Of a stretch of DNA of 64,000 nt, positions 32,207-42,077 are shown piece by piece. The DNA is from Diploptera punctata (taxonomy: Eukaryota; Arthropoda; Insecta; Blattodea; Blaberidae), in contig JASPKZ010007797.1 of NCBI GenBank assembly GCA_030220185.1, positions 434,001-498,000 of the forward strand, read 5' to 3'. A model generated the notes under the pieces. It did not search any database and was not told the DNA's origin. It was given only the letters and a program-made list of their open reading frames with translations. The translations under genes were made by a program, and so were the position numbers. Position 1 is the first letter of the stretch, and every line of letters begins with the position of its first letter.

Positions 32207-32241
32207 CTGAAGATGTAACCAGTAAGGTTATGAAACTAATC
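32207..32241 (+). ncRNA. Hammerhead ribozyme motif
   Basis: Core CUGAAGA plus U, stem II GUAACC/GGUUAU, GAA, stem III ACUAAU, H17 = C; stem I UAACUA/UAAUUA with one mismatch. Confidence 0.72.
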
Positions 32242-32297
32242 TAATTAGAAGTCAGGATATGATGTGAGGTGGTAAGAATTTTATTTTAAATGTTAAA

Positions 32298-32410
32298 CTG
32301 TTATGTAAGTAGATTATACAGGGAATGATTGGAAAGCATTGACACAGGATAGGGATGTATGGAGAGCTCATGTCCGCGCGGCCATGAACCTCCGGGTTTG
32401 ATAGTGCCAG
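32298..32410 (+). mobile_element. LINE 3' tail
   Basis: DYTGNDWKALTQDRDVWRAH then the CCGGGTTTGATAGTGCCAGT end and AGTAAGTATGTAAG tail. Confidence 0.65.
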
Positions 32411-32783
32411 TGAGTAAGTATGTAAGTTTACTGTTTTAATATTAAATAACTATTCTCTTAACAAACATGAAATGAAAATACAATAGGAAGTAACATTATG
32501 AGGTTTTACTTAATAAAATGTGTTGTCTGTATTATACTTATTACCCGTTTAAGGAGTAAGCGCAGTTGTTGACGGAGGGCACTGCAGTCGTGTTTATACA
32601 GGAATAGAACACGTGACACTGCTATCTAGAAGTGCTGAGGGGAATGGGACGTGGGACGCTGACAGTGTATACTGTCTTATATGACGTCACGTGTAGTAAC
32701 AAACAAAGCTTCGTAATTCTTCCGCCTGCAGAGATATTTTGAATGATTAATACCTCATATTGTTGTTTCTGTTAGACATATGG

Positions 32784-32819
32784 CTGAGGATGAACATGAG
32801 CACGTTTGAAACTGCAGTA
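32784..32819 (+). ncRNA. Hammerhead ribozyme motif (inner copy)
   Basis: Core CUGAGGA plus U, stem II GAAC/GUUU, GAA, stem III ACUGCAGU, H17 = A. The 5' strand of stem I belongs to the outer element. Confidence 0.68.
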
Positions 32820-33236
32820 TCACGAAAAACATGAAAACTATGAGGTGAGATGTCAAAAAAAAATGTTCTCCGATGAATTTCGATATGTTTCAAGGCTTGT
32901 TAGCCTTATCTTCAGTAGTTACAGACTGGTTTCTGTCAAGTTGTCGGCTCTGGATCTCGACTTCTGCTCCCTATTTCTGTGGTCCAAAGAACTTGCTAAT
33001 CAGGCTCCTTTCCCCAGGAATTTCAAAATAATTTAAAAAAATTATTAAAACAGTTAAAAAACACAAATGAACTCACCATATGGGAAAAGATCTACATACA
33101 GAAGAACAAGGAAAGAATTATGAATTTTGAAATTCCCAGGGAAAAAAGCCTGATTAGCAAGTTCTTTGGACCACGAAAGAGGGAGTAGGAGTCAAGATCC
33201 AGGGCCGACAACTTGAAAAAAACCAGTCTGTAACTA

Positions 33237-33272
33237 TCGAAGACGAGGCTAACAAGCCTTGAAACATATGTC
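33237..33272 (+). ncRNA. Hammerhead motif, core mutated
   Basis: Core UCGAAGA (C3, U4 changed), stem II AGGCU/AGCCU, GAA, stem III ACAUAUGU, H17 = C; stem I CUGU/ACAG. Confidence 0.6.
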
Positions 33273-33324
33273 TAACAGAAACAACAATATGAGGTAAAGA
33301 TACAGACAACACTTTTTATTAAAC

Positions 33325-33410
33325 ATTAAATGAATCAGATTTTACACCTCACCTCATATTTTGTATATCCAGGACCAGTTTCAAAGAGATGTTCTTTTTA
33401 TTTTCAATTG
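33325..33410 (-). mobile_element. PLE end fragment with hammerhead
   Basis: CACCTCACCTCATATTTTGT, then ribozyme; cut off at about 33410. Confidence 0.6.
33373..33407 (-). ncRNA. Hammerhead-like motif with U3-A8
   Basis: Core UUGAAAA plus U, stem II AAAAG/CUUU, GAA, stem III ACUGGU, H17 = C. Stem I is weak. Confidence 0.5.
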
Positions 33411-33764
33411 GCATTTGACTATTCTCTTTTTATTTTCTTTCATCTTAGGGAGTGACATGTCATCCTGACACTACCCCTATAGCTGCCCCTCCATACTACT
33501 AAAGTCAGGATCAAATTGGATTGAAAGAAATCCAGTAAAATGAAACTGATGTTCTTTTAAAGTTGTATTAATTTATGTGTTCAGATCCAGAATTCCTAAG
33601 GCATTTTTTAAATATTAGGTTGTCTCATAAATAATGTCAGTTTTTACTGTAATGTTGTGTGTCTGAAGGTGTGATTCACTGGGAGTTTGTCCCAAACAGG
33701 TGTGCAGTCGATGTGGAATTTTATTCTCAACAATTGGAACAACTATTATTTTGAAAAGAAAAAC

Positions 33765-33935
33765 GAATGCCTAAACCAGGATTTTAACCCAGTTAACTGC
33801 CTCGAATGAAAAGAGAATTATATATGAAAAAAGAAAAATTAACAGTAGCATTAGAAGCCCTGGATAGCACACATTCATACAAAGGTTCAAATCCCAGTTC
33901 AGGCATTAATTTTCCTTTTTAATAAATAAAACTAA
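33765..33935. mobile_element. tRNA-like SINE fragments
   Basis: CTAAACCAGGATTTTAACCC (-) and GTTCAAATCCCAGTTCAGGC (+) are T-arm/acceptor parts of family 7. Confidence 0.5.
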
Positions 33936-33939
33936 CAAA

Positions 33940-34390
33940 TTATATTTGAAGAGAAAAATTCTATGCTCAGACCGGGGTTTGAACCCAGGATCTTTGGTTT
34001 TCTAGTCCAATGCTCTATTGCTGAGTTATCTGGGCACTTCAATCCAAACACAAATTATTCTCTTATACATTGTTAATTCCCGATCGCCGAATGCTACTAG
34101 CCTTTGCTTCAATTATGCAGATGGTGCCTTCTATTTAAGAAGACATTTATTGGGAATTTAAACATTACTTTATAAAGGCAGTAGGGCTTCTTTCATATGT
34201 TTATTATTAATTTAACACTTCTCACTGAAGGACAAATTATATTTGAAGAGAAAAATTATATGCTCAGACTGGGGCTTGAACCCAAAGGTCCTGGGTTCAA
34301 ACCCCAGTCTGAACATACAATTTTTCTCTTCAAATATAATTTGTCCTTCAGTGAGAAGTGTTAAATTAATAATAAAAACATCTAAAACTA
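33940..34390. mobile_element. SINE family 1 unit plus a fold-back copy
   Basis: A minus unit (33945-34250) runs into an inverted repeat 34203-34385. There the tRNA T arm and tail (CCAGTCTGA, TTTTTCTCTTCAAATATAAT) are mirrored around about 34292 with nearly identical ~85-bp arms. Confidence 0.75.
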
Positions 34391-34539
34391 TCAAAGTTTT
34401 ATATGATTTCATAAATATTTATTTTGTTTAATATTTGTAACAATTGTTTCAATAAACTGTACCTTTATCAGACAAATGCCATAAATACAAATAATTTTTT
34501 TTATTTATGTGTATAAATATATATTTTTATATTTGTTGA

Positions 34540-34700
34540 TTTTATTATTAATTTCATACATCTCAATGATGGATAAATCATATTTGAAGGGAAAAGTAAG
34601 TAGCTCAGGTGGTAGAGCACTTGGTCTAGAGAACCAAGGGTCCCGGGGATCAAGTCCCGGTCTGAGCGTATAATATTTCTGTTCAAATATGTTTTATATT
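34540..34700 (+). mobile_element. SINE family 1
   Basis: AGTAGCTCAGGTGGTAGAGC, TTGGTCTAGAGAACCAA, GGGGATCAAGTCCCGGTCTG; tail ATATTTCTGTTCAAATATG. Confidence 0.65.
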
Positions 34701-34758
34701 TGCATTTAATAATTAAGTCTGGTCTGTATATTCTTACATCATATTGTTGTTCCTGTTG

Positions 34759-34794
34759 GATATATGTTTCAATGCAAGTTAGCACCATCCTCAG
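34759..34794 (-). ncRNA. Hammerhead ribozyme motif
   Basis: Core CUGAGGA plus U, stem II GGUGC/GCAUU, GAA, stem III ACAUAUAU, H17 = C. Confidence 0.65.
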
Positions 34795-34988
34795 CTAATA
34801 CAGACTGATTTTTCTCACAAATGAACTCACCATATGGGAAAAAACCTACATATAGAACAAGGAGAGAATTATGAATTTTGAAATTCCCAGGGAAAGGAAC
34901 CTGATTAGCAAGTTCTTTGGACCACAGAAAGAGAGAGCACAAGTCGAGAACCCAGACCGACAACTTGAGAAAAATCAGTCTGTACTAG

Positions 34989-35024
34989 CTGAGGATGGGG
35001 CTAACATGCCTTGAAACATATATC
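34989..35024 (+). ncRNA. Hammerhead ribozyme motif
   Basis: Core CUGAGGA plus U, stem II GGGGC/GCCUU, GAA, stem III ACAUAUAU, H17 = C, distal stem I CUGU/ACAG. Confidence 0.7.
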
Positions 35025-35112
35025 CAACAGAGACAACCATATGAGGTAAGAATATATAGACCAAACTTAATTATTAAGTATAACCTCATAATGTTACTTC
35101 CTATTGCATTTT

Positions 35113-35480
35113 CAAATTTTATGTGGTGGACTAGTGATTATGCTCCTTGCCTCTGGTCCCGAGGGTCGTGGGTTCAAACCTAGTCGGGGTCGATGGATTT
35201 TTTTTAGGACGGAAAAATCCAAGGAGCAAGTCCTCCGGGAGGGACTTTAAGCCGTGGGTCCCGAGTTTGAAGATTTTCGGGCTCGTGAAAAATCCCTAAG
35301 TCTGAATGAAAAGGCCTCTAAGCAAAATTTACCGAATTTTCCCGTCCTAGTACTACCTTGGTTTCCTAGATGTCAGTATGAGGCGGAACGCTGACCACGG
35401 ACCACTCAAAATGACATCTATACAAAACAAGTGTAACTAAATTAGTATGGTTCAAATTCTTCCCTGTAGGGGGATAGCAC
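35113..35480 (+). mobile_element. SINE family 5, near full-length
   Basis: GGTGGACTAGTGATTATGCT head, GGGTTCAAACCTAGTC B box, body AGGGACTTTAAGCCGTGGGT, end ACTAAATTAGTATGG. Confidence 0.75.
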
Positions 35481-35794
35481 CTAAATCTCTGTAAAGGGAA
35501 AATATAGGCTTACAATACAATACAAAAATTTATTTGTATTAATTTTTGTATTTGTATTTATGACATTCATCTGATGATACAGTGTATTGAAACAGCTGTT
35601 ATGAATGTTAAATAAAATAAATATTTATAAAAACCATATAAAACTTTGATAGTTTTATTTATTAAATACATCATGGATTTTCTTCAAGTAAACACCAAAT
35701 CAACTATATAGTTAATTTCTATTTTCAAAATAATAGTTGTCCATCAATATGAATGTTAAATATAAATAAAAATCATCAAAATTGGAACAAAAAT

Positions 35795-35912
35795 AATAAT
35801 AGAGTTAGAATTTAACACCTCTTCTTATAAACTGTACAATTATGAGGTGAGGTGTTAAATTCTAACTCAATCATTCATTAAAATAAACCTCATAGTGTCA
35901 CTTCCTTTAAAT
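35795..35912. mobile_element. Short PLE fold-back without ribozyme
   Basis: GAGTTAGAATTTAACACCTC mirrored by GAGGTGTTAAATTCTAACTC, end ACCTCATAGTGTCACTTCCT. Confidence 0.72.
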
Positions 35913-36369
35913 ATTAATGGAAGTTTATGAAATTTTCAAGGTTGCAGGTTCAAATCTGACATCAACAACTATGACAAAAATTCAGGAATTGGAAGGAAAT
36001 GAACAGCTACCATACCCAGCATATAGCCCCGATTTTGTATCTTCAGATTACTATCTTGTGTGAATTTTTGAAAACACTGAATTCTCAATGAATTCTTCCA
36101 CTAAGAATCAAAGACTGGTACCGTCACAAGATAATAAACTTCACTGAAAGATGGCTGAAGACTTACAATCTAATGTTATCTACTTTGAAGAGAAGTTTAA
36201 TTTCTTGTCAGAAAACATTACAAATAAAAGTTTATTAAAAAAAGACATTACTTAAGAGACAGTATCTGTAACAAATAAATGGTAAAAGATCATTGGGATG
36301 ACCTAGGAAAAGATGATTGGAAAATGTTTTGTAGACTGTAGATTGTTCCTTTCAGGACTAACACATGAA

Positions 36370-36690
36370 AGGTAATGATGATTATGTTTTATAAGCTGCC
36401 AGAAAATCTCAACTGGAAAGAATTAGAAATACAGAAATTAGAAAATGGATGATTGCAGAAAGAAGTATAATGGATGAGATTGAACACAGAAGGCTAAAAT
36501 GGTATGGACACACAAGAATAATACAGGATGGAAGACTACCAAAGTCTGTCTATGCATGGAAAATTGAAAGAAGGAGCAGAAAAGGAAGACCAAGAACAAC
36601 CTGGAAGAATAACATTCAGAATTCAATGAGGAAATTTGGTGTAACGGATGAAGATACAGAGGACAGAAAATGATGGAGAACTTTAATTAA
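36370..36690 (+). pseudogene. LINE ORF2 C-terminal fragment
   Basis: Reads RRLKWYGHTRIIQDGRLPKS then RRSRKGRPRTTWKNNIQNSM; a typical LINE tail, ending at the piggyBac target TTAA. Confidence 0.75.
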
Positions 36691-37579
36691 CCTTTAAACG
36701 CCCAGGAGCCCATATGCTGGGTTTTAAAATGTACGTCCAATCTGCCCGCAGACCCAGCGTATGGGTTCTGAGCAGGCGGACTTGTTTGGTTGCTTGAAAT
36801 TATACTGGATAATACTACTATTCTAACATACCTTTTTCAGGGTTATCAGATGCTTGGCAACGTGATGTGAAGATAGCATCCGTTTATTAAATGTTTGTTT
36901 TTGTGTGATAAGCCTCAAAACAATCACCAATTCACAAACCGACATCATTCTTTTTACGCTTCACTTGCACACGTTTTCTGATTCCCCGGGCCGAACACAC
37001 GAAAAATTAGTCTTTGTAAAGCTACCGACCAATGTTGACTAAAATTAACTTCAAGTCACAAAATATCTGTACTCAATATACTATGTCTACCGACCAGGGA
37101 GTCATCTACAGGTTGTTCTACCAGCCTGTTCCGAAAAGTCTGTGACAAGTCTAAGTCGGAAGTCTGTATGTGTTGTTTTGGCCCAATGTTGACTAAAGTT
37201 GACTTCAAATCACGAAATGTCTGTACTCAATATACTAGGTCTATCCACGGAGTCGTCTACAGGGTGTTCTATCAGCCTGTTGCAATACGTCTCTGACAAG
37301 TCTAAGTCAGAAGTCACTATATGTTGTTTTGGCACCAATTAAGTCAGAAAAAGAAAACTGTATAGAATGGTTAAGTCTAACAAATGGAAAAACAATTTTT
37401 TTTGGTTGAGTAAACAAGCTATAACAGCTGGGGTACTCGACATGCTGAGCACATGTCACCCATGCACTGGCTCGATGATCATCTACCTTTGTGATTGACA
37501 CATATGAGTGTGAGGCCAGAAGCTGGATGCTAGGCTCTAAGGGCCTTCTAGGCCTGTCGCACCATGGAATTATTATTAT

Positions 37580-37898
37580 TATTATTTTTAGATTATTAGG
37601 CATCCCTTTTCTCTTATGTCTTACTATCCCACAACACGTCATTTCACATTAGAATAATTACGCCAAGAAAAAGGTACATTTCTGATTCTGTCATGTCAGG
37701 GGGAAGAGTACATTTTTCTTCGCTGTCAATTCTAGTTTCATGAACCCAAGACCTGACAAACGTCAGGTGTCTCACAGCTATAAGTGTCAGTTGATTGTAG
37801 CTTGTCATTGATATCGTTTTGTCATTGTCACAATCCGAGAATGTCTTGTATTTCAGCGGAACGTAGTGATTTTGTACTAGACATATCGTAAACTTCAC
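37580..37898 (-). pseudogene. piggyBac transposase remnant
   Basis: Minus frame: TLPPDMTESEMYLFLGVIIL, the start of the DDE_Tnp_1_7 region, then almost directly TCCGIVRHKRKGMPNNLK, which lies near the C-terminal side of the catalytic core. The catalytic Asp region between is deleted. Confidence 0.75.
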
Positions 37899-38214
37899 TC
37901 TGAGTCACAAAACTGTGAATGAATAAGGGCTGTGGGTGGAATGTGACCTGTTTTTTTTTCTTCAAAACTTTCCTGCTTTGGGGGAAAACTGACCGGATGC
38001 AACATAATAAACAAAAGAATGAACGAGGGTTAGAATATACCTAAATCTATATATAGTTTTTCACTTCTAACCTGATTCACAACACTCTAAAATCCCGAAA
38101 GTTATTTGCTAACTATCGTGAATTAAAAAATTATCTCTATGATATAAAATATCACTACGGGTTTTTGCCGTGAATATCACTGATTTTACAATAATATTTA
38201 ACACTTTAAACCTT

Positions 38215-38447
38215 AAAATTCATCGGAGAACATATTGTTTAAACAACTCACCTCATAGGATTCATGCTTCCATGATATCGCGATTTCAAACATAGTCATG
38301 TTCATCGTCAGCCATATGACTATGTTTGAAATCGCGATATCATGGAAGCATGAATCCTATGAGGTGAGTTGTTTAAACAATATGTTCTCCGATGAATTTT
38401 AATGATTATACCTCATAATGTTTACTTCCCAACATTAATTAAATATA
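38215..38447. mobile_element. PLE fold-back inside piggyBac, 12-bp TSD
   Basis: Flanked by ACTTTAAACCTT (38203-38214, 38448-38459). The 233 bp form ~85-bp arms mirrored at about 38314, inside the ribozyme; unique 3' end TACCTCATAATGTTTACTTC then CCAACATTAATTAAATATA. Confidence 0.92.
38276..38311 (-). ncRNA. Hammerhead ribozyme motif
   Basis: Core CUGACGA plus U, stem II GAACAU/AUGUUU, GAA, stem III AUCGCGAU, H17 = A, stem I AUGG/UCAU. Confidence 0.78.
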
Positions 38448-38629
38448 ACTTTAAACCTTGTTTGATGTTTGTGACCACCACAGATTTTAAAATATGAGTT
38501 AATAAAATCAGCAAAGTTATAGTCAAAAGCCAAGGAGTTTAAAAGCTAGGTGGACATTTAAACCCGGGCAGCCTGCCGCTACCTGGCCATTTAAACTTGG
38601 GCGCTTAAAGGTTAAGGGGAATTTATGAA

Positions 38630-38765
38630 TACATATAAGAGAAAAATTTGCATTTAGATTGGAACTTGCTCAAATAACTCAATCAGTAGAATCTTGGCCT
38701 AGAAAGCCAAAGGTCCTGGGTTCAAGCCCCAGTCTGAGCATATAATTTTTCTCTTCAAATAAAAT
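38630..38765 (+). mobile_element. SINE family 1
   Basis: AGAGAAAAATTTGCATTTAG, then TTGGCCTAGAAAGCCAAAGG, GGTTCAAGCCCCAGTCTGAG, TTTTTCTCTTCAAATA. Confidence 0.7.
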
Positions 38766-38769
38766 TTAT

Positions 38770-39530
38770 AAATGTTTGTTACAAACTGATAATCTATAAG
38801 TCTGTAGTAATTTATGTATATATTTTTTTTAAAACTCATGTTAATTATTAAGATTGGTTGAAGAAAACCCTCAATGATGAGAAAATTCTCAAAATGAATG
38901 AATGTTTTATAATTGATGAAAAATATATATTGATAATGAAATTCCCAGAGTTGCAAATATTCTTACTTACATATAGTTCATGTTGATAAGGCAGAAGGAG
39001 AATAAAAAATGTTATTTTGAAATGACACGCAGGACTGTTTTGATAAATGGTTTAGATGGTAAAAAATCTCTGCACAATGGTTTAATTATACAAAATATTT
39101 AATTTATTCAATTTTCACAGCTGGAATTGCAGTATTCAGAAAAATTCTTCCAGGCTTCTGGATCTTAGCCACAATCTTGATGCATGAAGTTCCCCAATGT
39201 TTAGCCAGAGACTGGTTCAACTGTCAATTGCCTGGTGCATTTATTTTGGCCATGATTTATTTATTGCATGGTCTGCCCAAAAGCAAATTATTTTAATTAT
39301 CCAGCAATTAATTGTATAAGCTTGACTACAAATGTCAAGTGTACAGCAATCTTTGATATATTGAGGGAAGGAATTCCATGAACAGGCAGTGATTATTATG
39401 AAAGAAGTAAATTAAAAGGATGTCTTGCGAATAGGTATTGCTAACAGACTGTCATTTAGTGTCAAAATTATGGTGAGAAGATACTATTACCAATCTTCTT
39501 GTTCTTGTTCTCTTTCTTTCTTTTTTGTCA
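38770..39530. other. No recognised gene
   Basis: AT-rich, no domain or repeat recognised. Confidence 0.4.
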
Positions 39531-39534
39531 CCAG

Positions 39535-39735
39535 TTTGTCATTTCGACATTTCTGGTATTCTCTCGTGGCACTGGTGTATTGTAACCCACTTCTGGGGTT
39601 GGGTAGTCTGGAAGACAGTGTTACACGGCCCCAATGATATGATGGGTGATGATGATGGGTAATGATGTACCAAGAGAGGCATTAATCCTAAACTTCATCT
39701 AATGAGTGAACATGATATTAAGGACTACTTAACTC
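39535..39735 (-). mobile_element. SINE family 4 body fragment
   Basis: GTAACCCACTTCTGGGGTTG and CCCAATGATATGATGGGTGA match 7375-7450. Confidence 0.6.
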
Positions 39736-39739
39736 ATGC

Positions 39740-40370
39740 CCTAAATGGGAGTCAATGATCAATCACATTTCAATGAATTTTGTTTTATAACCAATGATAG
39801 CCATATTCCACCTCACTATTTATCAAATTCTGTTTACCAAAATAAAGAAAGCTCATCCTTTTTAATATTCTGAACAGGTGAGAGCATTATTTAGCAGTGA
39901 CTGACTCTCCAACAAATATGTTAATATAGCAAATAATGAACAGATTCCTTCGAACTACACATTTGATAATTGTGTGTTCAATAATTGTGTTTTTAAATAA
40001 TGATTTTACTGAGTTGTTTCCTAAAAAATTAAATTAATAACCTATAATGTTGGTTATAATATACAGTTTGATGTGTTTCATTTTTTCTCCACTAGGGTGC
40101 ATTCTTACAATATTGCAATCTTAGTGGGTTATCGCTGACTGTGATCCTATTTGGCAATAAATAATATGATCAAGTTGCAGTGAATAAACTTAACCACACA
40201 TTTCTAATTTGTTTTCAAACATCACCGTTTATATTAAATATATAAATATTTTAAAATACTGGTAACTATATTTAAATAGTGATTTTTGAGTAAACAGCTT
40301 AATTTTATTCATTAAATAGTCCTAATAAATGCCACTCTTATTTCTAAATCCTCTAGATAAGTTGGAAATC
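39740..40370. other. No recognised gene
   Basis: AT-rich; nothing recognised. Confidence 0.4.
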
Positions 40371-40379
40371 ACTCGTGGG

Positions 40380-40602
40380 ATTTGTGTATTCACGTAGACT
40401 TTCACGGCCAGAGTTGCTATGATGATCTTGATGAAGATTTTTGGGCTGTAGATCGTGGTCGTGAGGCTTGTAGTTCCCCGACGTTTCACCAGAGGCAACC
40501 CTTGAGGATGCCAGGCAAAGTCTCTGGTGAAACGTCGGAGAACTACATCCACGGTCTACAGCCCGAAAATCTTCATCAAGATCACTCATGCCATTCAAGA
40601 TA
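40380..40602. mobile_element. Fold-back of a distinct HHR lineage, 9-bp TSD
   Basis: Flanked by ACTCGTGGG (40371-40379, 40603-40611). Arms ATCTTGATGAAGAT, GGGCTGTAGA, CCGACGTTTCACCAGAG are mirrored around about 40503. It lacks the CCTCATA end seen in the other families. Confidence 0.85.
40502..40536 (+). ncRNA. Hammerhead motif, ACGU stem III lineage
   Basis: Core UUGAGGA plus U (C3 to U), stem II GCCAG/CUGGU, GAA, stem III ACGU, H17 = C. The minus arm keeps only GAAACGUC and half of stem II. Confidence 0.68.
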
Positions 40603-40639
40603 ACTCGTGGGCGATTACTTATGACCAATGATGACCAGA

Positions 40640-41130
40640 TGATGTTCGGGGACTGTTTGAGCCTTAAAGTATCCTGACATTTGTCTTACAGGTGAGGAAA
40701 AACTCAGAACAAAACCTCACCCAGCAAACTTGTCCTGACCAGGGATCGTACCTGGGCCCGCTGCATGACAAGGCAGCACGCTACCTTGAGACCATAGCAG
40801 TGGACTAGATGCCAGGTAACTAAAAAAAAAAAAAAGGTAAAGGGATCCCACTACTGGCCTCAGGAGGCCCTTGGGGTAGTAGGAGGTTAAGGCTCCCACT
40901 TTTTCTTGACAATCGGCACTTGATGTCAGCCTGGTTGTCAGCCCTGCGTGACGGCCGCCTTTACCCCAGAACAAGCGTCTGGTACTCATTTCAGTTAGAG
41001 GCTGAGTCGACCCCAGGGCCATAGTGCCGCCACAAGGTTTGGGTCAGTTTAAAAATCCCGACCCCACCGGGACTCGAACCCTCGACCTTCCGGCTTGTAG
41101 CGCAGTGCCTTAACCACTACGCTAAGGTAA
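40640..41130 (-). mobile_element. SINE 4 followed by SINE 3
   Basis: SINE 4 at 40640-40806 (minus head GTCCACTGCTATGGTCTCAA). SINE 3 at 40823-41124 is flanked by AGGTAACTA (40814-40822, 41125-41133); B-box GGTTCGAGTCCC. Confidence 0.82.
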
Positions 41131-41878
41131 CTAGGAACAGTAATATGCATTGGGGCAAACCATACAGGAAACAAACCACTTGCTGATTTAAATGCAGGAG
41201 CATTCAACAACTGAACCAGTCTCAAGTCAACTTTGAGAATCCCAGACAGTTTCTGGGAAAATTAGGAAACTTCAAGCTTCTTGGCCACAGCTCAGAAGAA
41301 TTTATGTCAACATTAATATTCTGATTGTTTTTTGATATTTTGAGATTCTTGATATATTTTCTGTGTGATGTGTTGTCGTCCCCACTGCTTGTCTACCAGC
41401 AAGACAACATGGTAAGTGTTAATGTCGTGCTCTATGTTTCAACCGTAATTTATGACGAACTGACTTTTGTTTCCACCAATCTGAAAATGGGAATTAATTG
41501 CACAAGTATTAATCAAAATAATTTACTTTTTATTTTAAAATTATCCTGATGAAGGATTATATTTCCATTCATCTAATTTTGACATTTTTTGAATAAACTA
41601 ACTAACTCACTGACTCTCTCAAACCTGTAGATTCATGGCTGCGTGGAATATGCTCTCCATACATCACTTTCCTGAGCTAATGTTTTCCAGTCATCCCCTC
41701 TATAATCTACTTTCCTCAAATCATGGATAATGTTATTCTCCCATCCCATTCTTGGTCTACAAACTGGACGTTTTCCCTCTGGTTTTCCCACAAGAAGCTT
41801 CCATGCACCTCTTTAATCCCCCCAACATGCCACATGACCTGCCCTATGCAGCCTACAAGACTTAACTGTTCTTATTAT

Positions 41879-42077
41879 TGTTTGCGGAGGTCAGTCTGCA
41901 GGATAGAAGGCCGTTGGACGTCAGTTGTGAACGTGACGCAGCATTGAGAATGTCACAAAAGATGTGAAGAAACCCAGGGTCTGCTATGAATTATGAAGTA
42001 TGAGGTGAGTGAAATATTAAAAATAAACAATATTAAAAAACCTCATAGTGTTATTTCCTATCTACATAACTTAATAA
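41879..42077 (+). mobile_element. PLE 5'-truncated copy, 12-bp TSD
   Basis: Flanked by TGTTCTTATTAT (41867-41878, 42078-42089). Single arm, no fold-back: coding end, ribozyme, ATGAGGTGAG, end CCTCATAGTGTTATTTCC. Confidence 0.87.
41944..41981 (+). ncRNA. Hammerhead-like motif with U3-A8
   Basis: Core UUGAGAA plus U, stem II UCAC/GUGA, GAA, stem III ACCCAGGGU, H17 = C, stem I AGCA/UGCU. Confidence 0.66.

Larger units (their letters stand above)
31880..32305. mobile_element. PLE fold-back
   Basis: Minus arm with ACCAGU ribozyme and plus arm with ACUAAU ribozyme around an inverted coding end (PTHGVRSSAPGQ-like). The two arms differ more than usual. Confidence 0.72.
32474..33325. mobile_element. 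Composite PLE: one copy inserted in another's ribozyme
   Basis: Outer element: end AGGAAGTAACATTATGAGG at 32489, minus ribozyme split at its stem III, plus arm with LTIWEKIYIQKNKERIMNFE (33065-33130) and ribozyme 33237-33272. Inner piece 32783-32882 starts exactly at GCTGAGGATG and is bounded by ATATG repeats. Unrelated DNA at about 32545-32740 lies in the outer left arm. Confidence 0.72.
34725..35107. mobile_element. PLE fold-back, ACAUAUAU family
   Basis: Minus and plus arms, with LTIWEKTYI and NFEIPRERNLISKFFGPQKE between, two hammerheads, end ACCTCATAATGTTACTTCCT. Confidence 0.8.
33618..36262 (+). mobile_element. Old mariner split by nested insertions
   Basis: Ends TGTCTCATAAATAATGTC (about 33620) and GACATTACTTAAGAGACA (about 36244) are inverted repeats. 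Transposase pieces: 33670-33750 (HWEFVPNRCAVDVEFYSQQL) and 35975-36270 (PYPAYSPDFVSSDYYLV, the third catalytic Asp region). About 2.2 kb of SINEs and PLEs separate them. Confidence 0.72.
36691..38611 (-). mobile_element. piggyBac-type element, internally deleted
   Basis: Bounded by TTAA at 36687-36690 and 38612-38615; terminal inverted repeats CCTTTAAACGCCC and GGGCGCTTAAAGG differ at one of 13 positions. Transposase remnants lie on minus. It is itself interrupted by a SINE 2 fragment (37415-37567) and a PLE fold-back (38215-38447). Near-terminal blocks include CCCGGGCAGCCTGCCGC. Confidence 0.85.
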
